From Tetradesmus obliquus (Eukaryota > Chlorophyta > Chlorophyceae > Sphaeropleales > Scenedesmaceae), in the NCBI GenBank assembly GCA_030272155.1, contig CP126192.1:2328501-2392500 (forward strand): 64,000 bases of DNA. The letters run 5' to 3'. The notes beneath the pieces are model-generated. The model searched no databases, had not been told where the DNA came from, and was given only the letters and a program-made list of their open reading frames with translations. This document shows, piece by piece, positions 54,926 through 64,000 of this stretch. Every line of letters begins with the position of its first letter. Positions within the stretch are counted from its first letter, which is position 1. The translations under genes and the position numbers were made by a program.

Positions 54926-57900
54926 CTACTGATACAGCCTGTGCAGCGCGCGTGGCACGCTCTCCAGCTTTTGCCGCTTTGCCTCCTGAGCAACCTCCTT
55001 GCGCGCCCGCTCCTGCAGGCGGCAGCAGCAGCAGCAGTCAGCAGAGACGGTTGGCAACATGCTCAGCATAGTCGAACTGCTGCTGTGACCACAATGCAAG
55101 AACAGGTGTGCTCCGCATGTGTTGAAAACCTGCGCGCACCCAGCCACCACACTGTCCACCACCCCTGCCAAAGCTCCATTACCAAGCACAACACATTGTG
55201 GCAAGAACACTCACATAATGCTGATGTTACATCAGTAATGTAGCAGCATAATGGCTTGGTGTGCTGTACTTGCTGCCGCTAATACTGTAATGCGCATCAA
55301 CGGCCAGCCGCCAACTCCACCCCTCCTGCCCCACACGGCCCGCCTCACCTCCTCCTGGATCTTGGCTCGCAGCAGCGGCTTCTTGTCCTCGATGATGTTC
55401 ATCTGCTTCTTCTTCTGCCGCCGCGTGGGCTTGTTGCGGCCCTTCATCTTGGCACGCTCGTCAGCCTTGTCGCGCTGTGAGGCCAGCCGCGCCGCATTCG
55501 CGGCGGCCTCCTCCTGCCGCCGCTGCGCTGCCACGTCAACAGGCTCCTTGAGCACCTGCGGGCAGTCCACAGCAGGGTTGATGCGACAGTTGGCTACGTG
55601 CAGCCATGTGTGAACGAAGCACGCGTAGTGTGTGGTGTACTGAGCATGTTGATGGCTTCACCAGCATTGCAGCGTAAGCTGTCCAGCATGACACCAACAG
55701 GGACCAGTGCACGCACGCACCAAGCAGCTGCAACCAGCAGAAGATGTTTCAATGCAGAAGCTGCCTGCTGGTCCCTGTTCCCTGCAAAGTCTTCCACTAC
55801 CAACAGAGGTTGCAAGACTACGGCCATGCCTATAAGCAACAGCAGACGGGCCGCAAGTGCTTTGAACCACCCTCAAACACCGCAGTGTATGCATGCTAAG
55901 CCTCCGCCGCACCTTGCCCACTGTGTCAGGTCCAGCCAGAAGGTGTCAGCCTGCAGCTTTTTGCCGAACTTTGACAAAAGCCACTGTACACATGCACCCC
56001 AGCATGCATGCTAAGCCTCCGCCGCACCTTGCCCACTGTGTCAGGGTCCAGCATGATGGTGTCAGGCTGCAGCTTGTCCAGCAGCTGCGCCACCTCCTGC
56101 TCCCGCCGCTCCTTGATGCTCGCATACGGATTCGCCACAAACGAGTCGAAGTTCGGCTCGCCAGCACCAGGCACCAGCACGCTGCTCACCCCACCGGCTG
56201 TCCCCACCCCAAGCACATCCTCATACGGGCAGAAGCGCAGCGACGAGATGCCGCCGAGTGGCAGCATGTGTGTGAGGTACGGCGATGCAGCTTTGCTGGA
56301 GAGGCAGTCGCGCCAGAGCTGCAGGCGGCGGCCCTGGCCCACTGCAAGGATGCCTCGCTGGCTGATGTCCAGAGAGGTTGCGGGGCTGTTGGCAAAGTAG
56401 GCGTGCAGCGGTTTAAAGGTGCGGATGTCCCACACCTTCACCTGGCGGTCAACGCCTGCAGGGTGGCAACAAACATGCAGAGTGTGCAGTTGCGTGTGCT
56501 ACAGGCGTGCAGGCCCAGTGGACTCAAAACTTGGCAAGTCAAACATCAAGCCAAGTTGCTAGTCAAACAGCAGCCCACCTGCAGTAACCAGCCGCTGCCC
56601 AGCCTGGTCAGAACTTGCCATTCAAGCAGCAAGTCAAACTTGCCAGTAAAACAGCGCCCCACCTGCAGTAACCAGCTGGTGCCCAGTGGGGTCGACTGCC
56701 AGCGCTTTGACTGCGCCCCTGTGGCACAGCATCTTCACAGCAGGTGTGGTGATGTTGGGCGTCCACATCGTCACAGTGCCGTTGGCGTGGCCGCAGCACA
56801 GCACCGCGTTGTGTGGGTTCTGGCGCATCACGTCACAGGGGCCCAGCCGCGTGCGGTGCGTGGCCACGACCTGCCCTGTGCTGGTGTCCTGGTAGTGCAG
56901 CACACCTGCAGGCACAAGCGGAGGGTGCACAGCAGCTAAGCAATGTGCGGGCCTGGGCAGCAACACACAGTGTGGCCATCTCCTGTGATACATACACCGC
57001 AGCAGGGGCGGCACCGCCATTCAGCCACACATCACCAGCCACAGCACTCAGCCACAGCACGAAAGCAGCACATCATCCATGAGTGCACGCCAGCGCATAT
57101 GCAAGCCAGCGCTACTTGCGGCAGCCTTGCAGCAGCTCCGCCTTTCCGCTGTTCATGCACAACACATTATGCCGCACACTCACCCTGCTCGCCAATGCTT
57201 GACAGCAGGAAGTGGTGTGGCAGGAACTCCAGCACCTCAGGTGCTGCATGGCCGCGCAGGCAGTGCACCTCCAGCCCCCGCTTGTCATATATGTACACAT
57301 ACTTCTTCTGCGCTGCTGCAAAGAACTGCTCGCTGTGCAGGAAGGTCACATCGCGCGTGGTCTCCTTCACCTGCAGACGCAGCAAGACAGCAGCAGTGGG
57401 TGGAGGGAAAAGCCAGCAAGGCAGCTGAGCATCAGTGCTGCTGTGATATGGTGCTGCAGGGCGGCACATTATAGCCCCCAGCAGGCGTGCTAACAGCCTG
57501 TGCTGTGCTGACAGCCGTCAGTGATTAGCCTGCACGCTGCACCTTTGCCTGACAAGGCAACATCACAAGCACCACCCCACGTCAACGATGCGGCACCCAC
57601 TCAACATACCACCTACGCACTGCACCCGCCCAACGCGACGTTCCTACAAACCCAGCTGCAAATCAACCCTACCTGTACTTCGCAGGTCAGGTGCCCGCTC
57701 TGCCACTCCATCACTGCCAGGTGCCCCTTCTCCCCTCCCAGCAGCATGTGCCGCCCCGCCCTGCTGTACGTGCAGCGGTACGGCCCCAGGTCAGGCAGCG
57801 ACAGGTCGAAGGCTTTGCGCGCAGCACCCTGCTCGACTGCAGCTACGATCTGCTGCTGCTGGATCTGCCATGTCTCTTCGATGCCTGCAGGAGGCAGGAG

Positions 57901-58335
57901 CAGCAGCAGGGGCGATGCATGGCAGGTGGATGTTTGAGCAATGCATGAGACGAGCTTCACGCAAACGTGCAGCTGCTGTGTTGTGCATAATCCAGCAAGG
58001 CAAGTACAATGTGTGCAGGCTGCTGCAGTAGGCGTGTAAAGCAGCGTGCTAGCCTGGCAGGCCTGGCACTGCTAGCCTGGCACTGCTGAGCTAGGCGGCT
58101 AGCACTGCTGAGCTAGGCCCTCACCTTCTGCCTCCACAAAGCCAGCCTCTGATGGTGCCAGCCACTGGTTGATGGTGGCTGCTGCCTTGTTGGCCTCCTT
58201 GTACAGCCGCTCAGTGTGCCGCAGCTGGCCCTTGAGCTTCCTGTCACTGACTCCCCCAAGGTATGCATCCTGCTTGGGCTTCTTCTTCTTCCTGCAGGGT
58301 GGCAACAATACAGGAAGGTAAGTAGCAGAAGCCAT
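54926..58335 (-). CDS. UTP7: UTP7/WDR46 (BING4) small-subunit processome WD protein
   Basis: The exons are complement of 54926..55012, 55349..55555, 56028..56455, 56663..56905, 57184..57370, 57673..57884 and 58125..58335, in phase, about 524 residues. Diagnostic segments are [64 protein letters not shown] and the BING4CT block ([30 protein letters not shown]). The C-terminus is Lys/Arg-rich ([13 protein letters not shown]), as in yeast Utp7. UTP7 is a nucleolar WD-repeat protein needed for 18S pre-rRNA processing. I chose the ATG at 58335 for its ACCATGG context and in-frame run into [20 protein letters not shown] just upstream of that Lys run could instead be an acceptor for an unseen first exon. 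Two introns contain copies of the preceding exon end. Confidence 0.9.
55891..56083 (-). repeat. Duplicated exon end and splice donor in UTP7 (pair 1)
   Basis: The segment 55891-55968 repeats 56006-56083 with few changes, offset 115 nt. The duplicated piece covers the end of the 56028-56455 exon and its GTGCGG donor, so the intron holds a second donor. Confidence 0.85.
56549..56693 (-). repeat. Duplicated exon end and splice donor in UTP7 (pair 2)
   Basis: Segments around 56549-56609 and 56633-56693 match with an offset of 84 nt. They include the end of the 56663-56905 exon (GGTTACTGCAG) and its donor, again placing a decoy donor downstream in the intron. Confidence 0.8.
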
Positions 58336-59609
58336 GGTGAAAGAGCGAGGTGTGAAGGTCATGTTGAATGTTGCAATAGTAGCAGCATCTGTGCAGTCAT
58401 GTATGTTAGGAATGGCAGCTGCTGGCATTCATAGCTGTTGCAACAGCAGCTCTGGCACCGGAAGGAGAAACTGCGCAGCCCTTTCTACATCGGTTGCCAG
58501 ATGGCCGCAGCTTTTACAAGCCGTCAGCATGGCTGCTTTGTCATAATTTCACAGGGAAGAACAGCAGCAATGTTGCGTGGTGTCGTATTCCATTGCAAAA
58601 CACACAAGCCTGCTTCAGCATCAATCCCAGCGGCTGCATCCTGTTCTCACCTGCTGGATGCCTGCAGCGTCAGCAGCTCCTGCTCTGCTGGCTCGTCAGC
58701 CATGTTTGTCAGCTAATTTACCACCACTATCTGATATTGGTCACCGTCTGCCGGCTAGCATGCTGCAGCCAACCCTTACAATCGAGCTGCTGCTGCTGCT
58801 GCCAGCCTGATGCTCTGGTGCAGCCACTGCTGAGCAAGCTAGTACGGGTCCTGAAGTGTCGTAATACTTGAGATAAAATTTAAATAGCAGCGATATGCAG
58901 CCACTTGTAAGCAAGGCGTCGAGAACGGTGTTTGCCGGCGTGTGACGTGGTGCGAGTGTTGCACTGTCTGTTCGTGTACAATAAGGAATCCAGTCGACAA
59001 GCAAATCGTTCAATCCGCCAGCAACTGCTCACAGCTGATGTTCACTGTAGCAGCATGTCATGTAACACATTACACAAGTGGGGTTCAAACTGGGACCTGG
59101 CCGACTGTAAGGGTCCAGTCTGCCGCCAGACGTGTGCAGTTCCGTCGTTCCCCATGCCCTGATGCATGCATGCATCTGTACACTGCTGCTGATGTTGCTG
59201 TTGTCATCACCACTGCTGCCACTACTGCACCCCAATCAGGATCGCATAACACACACGTCTGACCCATATGGACTTTTGACGGCAACCATCACACAACGAC
59301 GATGCACTCCTACAGCGGCAATTAAGCATCTGTCTTGCTGTTTTTTTGCCAGCCATCAGGCTGCACCATGCACTGCAACCTGGCAGGGCAGCGCTTCCGC
59401 AATCAATCACTGCCAGTGCCAGAATACAAAGCCGACCGAACCAAACATGCAGCCTGTCCCCTCACAGCATTGCAACCTACAGCTGTAGAGGCTGTGCTCC
59501 CAAGTGCCGCTGTCAACACGCAACTGCTGCTGCGTTCTGCTGCTCTGATGTGCTGCCCAGCCCGGCTCAGGGCTCCCCCCCACACGCCCCGCTGCACGCT
59601 GCTGCTGGC
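58336..59609. other. Interval between UTP7 (5' side) and prefoldin 6 (3' side)
   Basis: No gene is supported. TTACA at 59070-59074 is a candidate poly(A) signal for the prefoldin gene on the - strand, about 540 nt past its stop. A missing first exon of UTP7 could lie here, but I found no convincing one. Confidence 0.4.
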
Positions 59610-60822
59610 TCATGCGGACGGCTGCGCTGTGCCTTGCTGCTGTTGCTGCTTCGCTTGCAGCTTCATCACCTGCAGTAACGCAGCAGTAGCAGCAGCCAGG
59701 AAGGGGTGGGACACATGCACCAAAGCCAGGGCTGCACTCCGAGCTTGCTGCAGCACCAACACCACGCTTGGCTGCATACCCAGCACGAGCGTCACGCATA
59801 GCGGCTGCGCTGCACAACTGGCCTTACTCAACACAACTTTAGCTATCACATCTATGGCCAGTGCCAGCTGCTGTGCACGTCCTGTACCTGGCAGCGGCCA
59901 TGGTCCACTTGCACACTGTTGTGCCACAGCAGCAGCAAGGCTGCGCATCCCCCCCAAACCAGCCACGCTGCCATCTGAAACAAATGCAGCAGCAGCTGTA
60001 TTCAGTTTAGATATTGCTAGCAGTGCTGCTGCGGACTGCCCCTCACCAGCGCCTGCTGCTCCTTTGCCTTTGCCTCCAGCGCCACATGTTTGTCACACAC
60101 ACGCCGCATCTCACCCTGTCATAGCACACACAGCAGCGATTACCGACATATGAGCGTGAGTAGCCGGCAGTAAATAAAGCCGCGCTGACGTCTTCTTCTT
60201 CTTGCTGTTCATGTAATAGAAGGGGAAACACATGCACACCCACTGCTGCTCTGTTCTGTGGGCAGGACTGTTTGCTGCTGTGAGATAGGAAGCATCACCT
60301 GGATGAACTCAAGGCGTTTGGACACATTCGTTTGTGCCTCCACCAGGTCCTGCTTGATCATGGCGGGCCCTATCTGCTTGTACACTGTTGAGTCCTCATC
60401 CAGACGTTCCAGCTCCTGCAAGGCAGCAGCATTTGGGGCACATGGTTGTGGCTGAGCTGCCGTGCTGCTGTGCATGTTGACTGCAATAATTGCGCAGCAG
60501 TTGCCAGCATACATGCATATCAGAGATATGTTTGGAGGCCGACCGCAGAGCAAAAGCACTGTACAGTCTTACACGCAGTAGTAAGGCCAGCAGCAGCAGT
60601 AGCAACAGGCTCACCTCCTTCACCATCTCTGTTTCGTTGATCTGGCTGATGAGCTGTTGCCGTGTCTGTGCATTAGCTTGTAGCTCTGCGTATTGTAATA
60701 ACGGAGATCAGCACCTAAGCATCCGGTTGCAGTGGTCTGCACGTATGCGCGGGTACTTGCTGCACACCTTGCTGCAGCGCCTTGAACGTCTGCACCGCCT
60801 CAGCAAGCTGTGGGTCTGCCAT
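59610..60822 (-). CDS. PFD6: Prefoldin subunit 6 (beta-type)
   Basis: The five exons are complement of 59610..59669, 60047..60115, 60299..60415, 60615..60685 and 60768..60822, in phase, giving 123 residues against 125-129 in other species. The start is MADPQLAEAVQTFKALQQ. Two long helices flank the beta-hairpin region LDEDSTVYKQIGPAMIKQDL, which matches the V(F/Y)K..GP..VKQ(E/D)L signature of PFD6. The second helix continues through SKRLEFIQGEMRR. The end is a short Gln-rich tail (KQQQQQGTAQPSA). PFD6 is one of four beta subunits of the hexameric cytosolic prefoldin that hands nascent actin and tubulin to the CCT chaperonin. All introns are 180-210 nt except the 3'-most, of 377 nt. Confidence 0.95.
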
Positions 60823-61218
60823 TTTCAGTTTAGTAAAACTAATACGGCGATCAGGGACTGTCTGCAAGCGTACTCAGCCAAGCGATTCTTCAAAGCACAC
60901 AGGCACTGGCAGTATAAGCAATATGTACAAAGGAAACAAAGCAGCAGTCTATGTGAAACACCTGTACAAGGTCTGCCTGCAAGTGCAGCTGGGCACTGTA
61001 CCCACAGGGCCTGACACTGTGCCAGTGCTGCAAAGCCCCAAACCACACTGCCACATCATGCCTGGCCTGCTGACACAGGAGCAAAACATGTTATGGTACA
61101 AGGTCTGCAGCTGCTGCTTGCATATGTTAGTACGTCTAGTACAGGGGCCAATAGGCGAGCTGCAGCTCCACCGCAAAGAGCTCAGTGAGTCGCGGCCTAC
61201 GGTTCAACCGTGGTTGAG
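60823..61218. other. Prefoldin 6 upstream region and transposon flank
   Basis: No gene is supported. It should hold the prefoldin 6 promoter and ends at the transposon's GAG target duplication (61216-61218). Confidence 0.5.
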
Positions 61219-61345
61219 CACTACCCTGGCAACCCCCCTAGTTTACTAAGCCTTAACCTTAGTTACTAAGCCGGTCTGCAGGTCCTATGCCTTAGTGATT
61301 GCACAGGCTTAGTTGCTAAGCCCCACCCCTTAGTTGCTAAGCCCG

Positions 61346-61363
61346 CCCCCCCCCCCCCCCCCC
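61346..61363 (+). repeat. Poly(C) run of 18
   Basis: Eighteen consecutive C lie inside the transposon's left subterminal region. The length is prone to sequencing error. Confidence 0.9.
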
Positions 61364-61598
61364 TCAGTTAGTGGCTGGTGAGGGCCTCAGTACGAAGCCC
61401 CTTGTCACTAAGCCCCCTTAGCACTGCTGCTGACTAAGCCTAGTAGCTTCGTGATAAGGGGCTTAGTAGGTGCTGCTGCGAAGCTCCTTGACATCACAGC
61501 GTATTGGCCTCTCCGGTGTGTTACATGGGCGATTGCAGTGCCGAACTCTGGTGCAGTGACTAGCAGCCTGCTCAGCATCTAGCATGTGCGCCAGAAAA

Positions 61599-62174
61599 GG
61601 GTGGTGACTACACTTAAGTATGGTCACCAGTGTGGTAGCGGGCATGTACCTCTGTGTACTTAAGGGGTCTGCTGGCACCAATATACTATATTTAATATGC
61701 CCAGTCTAATTCCACTGAGCAGTTAAACACGTGTACTCTAAGGTACGCAGAGGTACAAAGTACAGGCCTGACGGCCAGTGCAGGTCAACTTGAGGTACAA
61801 AGTGCACCTGCTGTGTACTTTGGTGTACCTAAGTGTACTTCAGTGTGAACAAAACCCTCAGAAACCCTAAATCCTTGAGCGCCAAAGTACGTGTTTGGTG
61901 TACACTCTGTGTACCTAAGCCACAGCCTTGATTGCAAAAAGGTACAAAGTACAGCATTTTTGCGTTGTGCAGCACTGGAGGAGGTACAAAGTACAGGCCG
62001 AAAAGGCCGAAATTTACAGGGGTACCAATTTTTAGTGTACCCAAGGTGGTTTTGGTGTGGGTGGCCTATGGCAATGTTAGAGGCAATTACTTATGCCGAG
62101 CCAGATCCCTTAAGTACACAGAGGTGCATGCCTGCTACCACACTGGTGACAGTACTTAAGCGTAGTCACCACCC
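61599..62174. repeat. Inner ~576-bp inverted-repeat unit nested in the transposon
   Basis: About 70 bp at 61599-61670 (GGTGGTGACTAC at its outer edge) is repeated inverted at 62104-62174 with a few mismatches. Between them are several GTACAAAGTAC palindromes. This looks like a second, older foldback element inside the CACTA element. Confidence 0.7.
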
Positions 62175-62915
62175 CCTTAGCAGCAGCAGCACTGGCCATG
62201 CTTGCACTGGCCATGTTGGCCGCAACAGCCGTCCGCAGTACATTGCCTGTAAGATCCATAAACGAACATCATTTGAAACGTTAACAAAGATCTCAAAGGT
62301 CGTGATGCTTCCACCACCTTCAGAAACAGGGCCACCAGTAGCACTGCTGCCACTGCTACAGGCAGTTCCACAGCACACTGCCATGGGGCCTAGGCATCCA
62401 CAAACCGGACATGGAGCATGACGGAAGTTCATGATCACCTGACGCTGCCGGTGCGGGAATAGAGGCAGTATGCAAGCACACCATGACAGCGGCAGCAGCA
62501 GCAGCAGGCAGGCAGGAGGTGCTAGCAGCGCTGACAGCAGCCACTGCAATGGGTGCTGGGATGCCTGCCTCGCCTCAGCGATGGTTGTGCAGCAAATTAA
62601 ACGTAAACAGACACACTACAGGGGCTTTTCCAGCGGTGCTGACCTGCCCTGCAAAGGGGCTTAGCAGCGTGGCAGCACCAACAACTAAGGGTGTCACTAA
62701 GGTCTGGCCTGCTAAGGGGCTTGTTACTAAGGTCAGGGCTTAGTGACATGGGCAGTTCGGCACCACTAAGGGGTACCCTTAGTAAACTAGGGGGGTTGCC
62801 AGGGTAGTGGAGTCAACCACGTCAAGTTGACAAGTGTGCTGACAAGTGTTGCATGCGCAGCCTCGTGCAAAAGTTGTCTTCAAGCAACACCACCACAGCG
62901 TACCCAGGAGCCGCC

Positions 62916-64000
62916 TCACCCAGGCCCAACACTACACAGCAGCCGCCTGTCAACAGACACCTGCTTGCACATGGGGCACACCACTGCCTGCTCAAGCTGC
63001 AGGGCAGGCTGCTCACTCAGCCGCTGAGTCAGCAACCTCAGCAGGCAAGCCCTGTGCATGCGATGTCCGCAGTACAACAGCGGCACCAACGCATTGATGG
63101 CGACGTCATCCAAGCAGATGCAGCACGCCTCAGCCTGCTTCTTGCTGCTCAGCACGGTGCAGCGCTCCAGCAGCTGCGATGCATGCGCCAGTGCAATGCC
63201 TGCAGCTGCAGCTGCAGCTGGCATCGGCCTGCTGACCTCTGCTGCAGATGCGCTAGCTGACAGCAGCTGCCATTCATCTGCAAGCTCTGACATGCCCGCC
63301 GTCCATGATAGCTCAGCGACCGCTGCTGCTGCTGGGCCATCATGCTGAGCTGCCCTGATGGCCTGCCAGCGGCTGAACATGCGTGCGTCTGTTGCTGCAG
63401 CTGCGCCGTGCACTTCAACAGCACTTGGTGTGCTGCTCTGGCTGGTAGAGCTGCCATGCACTTGACCGCCTGCTGTTGCAAGCCTCCATTCGCCTTGCCA
63501 GGACTGGCTGAGAGCTGCTGCAGGTTGCTGCCAGGGTAGCTGCTGCTGTTGCTGCTGCAGAACTGTTGGTACGGCTGCTGCTGCTGCTCCTGCAAGGGAT
63601 GCTGATATCAGACCCCGCAGAGCGATTGGCGCTCCAGGCCTGGTAGCAGCCCCAGGTGATGATGCTTGCTGGATGGTGTGGTAGGTGCCAGATGACAGGC
63701 CTGCTGCTCTCTGCATGAGCTGCTGCTGCAGCCTGCTGCTGGTGTTGCACAGACTACTAGTAGCTGGTTGCGGCAGCCAGCGCAGGTTTCTACTTGAACC
63801 TGTTTGCTGGTTGCTCAACTGCGGATTTAACGTGCTGCTCAGAGTAAGGCTGGGAGCAGACAGGGGTCTCTGTGTTTTGCTCTTGATGCGCTGATCCCAA
63901 GCTCGCAGGAAGGCACTGTGCCCTGTGCTTGTGCTGTGCTGCTGGCGCTGCACCTGCTGTGCTGGCGTCTGTGTTGCTGAAGCTGGCCTGTTACGCTGCC
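62916..64000 (-). CDS. RING-H2 zinc-finger protein, N-terminus outside the window
   Basis: The frame is open from the window edge to a stop at 62916, at least 361 residues. Near the C-terminus is a RING-H2 finger: CCICLDD, fourteen residues after the second Cys, CGHRMHRAC, then about 24 residues to CPMC. The order C-x2-C, C-x-H-x2-H-x2-C, C-x2-C gives the C3H2C3 ligand set. RING-H2 proteins are usually E3 ubiquitin ligases. The rest is Gln/Ser/Ala-rich without other domains, and no transmembrane segment is seen in the part available. The stop overlaps a possible donor (CCTGG|GTGAGG), so a further 3' exon cannot be ruled out, though the transposon lies just beyond. Confidence 0.75.
   Translation of the reverse strand, partial: QRNRPASATQTPAQQVQRQQHSTSTGHSAFLRAWDQRIKSKTQRPLSAPSLTLSSTLNPQLSNQQTGSSRNLRWLPQPATSSLCNTSSRLQQQLMQRAAGLSSGTYHTIQQASSPGAATRPGAPIALRGLISASLAGAAAAAVPTVLQQQQQQLPWQQPAAALSQSWQGEWRLATAGGQVHGSSTSQSSTPSAVEVHGAAAATDARMFSRWQAIRAAQHDGPAAAAVAELSWTAGMSELADEWQLLSASASAAEVSRPMPAAAAAAGIALAHASQLLERCTVLSSKKQAEACCICLDDVAINALVPLLYCGHRMHRACLLRLLTQRLSEQPALQLEQAVVCPMCKQVSVDRRLLCSVGPG

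Larger units (their letters stand above)
61219..62809. mobile_element. Non-autonomous CACTA (En/Spm-type) DNA transposon
   Basis: The element is 1,591 bp with perfect 32-bp terminal inverted repeats (61219-61250 and 62778-62809) beginning CACTACCCTGGCAACC. It is flanked on both sides by the 3-bp duplication GAG (61216-61218, 62810-62812). CACTA termini with 3-bp target duplications define the superfamily. Subterminal DNA is packed with CTTAGTnnCTAAGCC-type palindromes, as expected for transposase binding arrays. No transposase frame is present, so it would need help from an autonomous copy. The identical repeats suggest recent insertion. It lies between prefoldin 6 and the RING gene, about 107 bp from the RING gene's stop codon. 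Confidence 0.9.

Noticed and set aside
58441..58560. First exon of UTP7 beginning MLTACKSCGHL
   Set aside because: No donor in this frame gives the phase needed to join the Lys-rich exon, and the result does not resemble the UTP7 N-terminus.

Overview
The window reads as nuclear DNA of a green alga (chlorophyte, probably Chlorophyceae; genus not determined). The reasons are intron-rich genes with GTGAG/GTGCG donors and TGCAG acceptors, introns mostly of 150-390 nt, TGTAA-type polyadenylation signals, very dense CAG/CTG microsatellites that encode poly-Gln, poly-Ala and poly-Ser, and plant/algal-type housekeeping genes. I rebuilt exon chains by requiring matched splice phases and continuous family motifs across each junction.

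Layout. 0.4-3.7 kb (+): a single-pass membrane protein of unknown function. 5.0-8.0 kb (-): an eight-exon PlsC-type lysophospholipid acyltransferase. 10.4-12.1 kb (-): a penta-EF-hand protein, divergent from 12.9-13.3 kb (+): a single-exon ORMDL sphingolipid regulator. 16.4-47.8 kb (-): a head-to-tail cluster of very large paralogous proteins described below. 49.7-53.1 kb (+): a nine-exon bestrophin-like anion channel. 54.9-58.3 kb (-): UTP7/WDR46, a small-subunit processome protein. 59.6-60.8 kb (-): prefoldin subunit 6. 61.2-62.8 kb: a non-autonomous CACTA-type DNA transposon. 62.9 kb to the edge (-): a RING-H2 protein that runs off the window.

The 31-kb cluster is the most unusual part. 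Its members (here Z1, Z2, Z3, Z4, Z5) share four kinds of building block: (i) about 45 CCHC zinc knuckles, many in a repeated four-knuckle cassette; (ii) at least 13 copies of a roughly 65-residue domain I do not recognise, with an LP..W..SW..LE core; (iii) about 8 copies of a helical segment whose pattern recalls the PABC/MLLE domain of poly(A)-binding protein; and (iv) a short acidic, Leu/Gly-rich C-terminal tail (LGLLG-like). Z3 and Z4 each carry a GYF-like domain, and Z4 has five PAM2-like motifs and about seven short motifs resembling the RIRDP..GGK element of eIF4G. RNA-binding knuckles, PABP-binding motifs, MLLE-like modules and Q/Y-rich low-complexity tails together suggest, as inference only, a locally expanded family of cytoplasmic mRNP scaffold proteins. 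The Z3/Z4 part carries several frame interruptions, including a 20-nt tandem duplication, so it is decaying, unusually expressed or contains assembly errors.

The remaining long intervals are UTRs, introns and intergenic DNA with no supported gene. Two sit between convergent genes and contain perfect inverted repeats.
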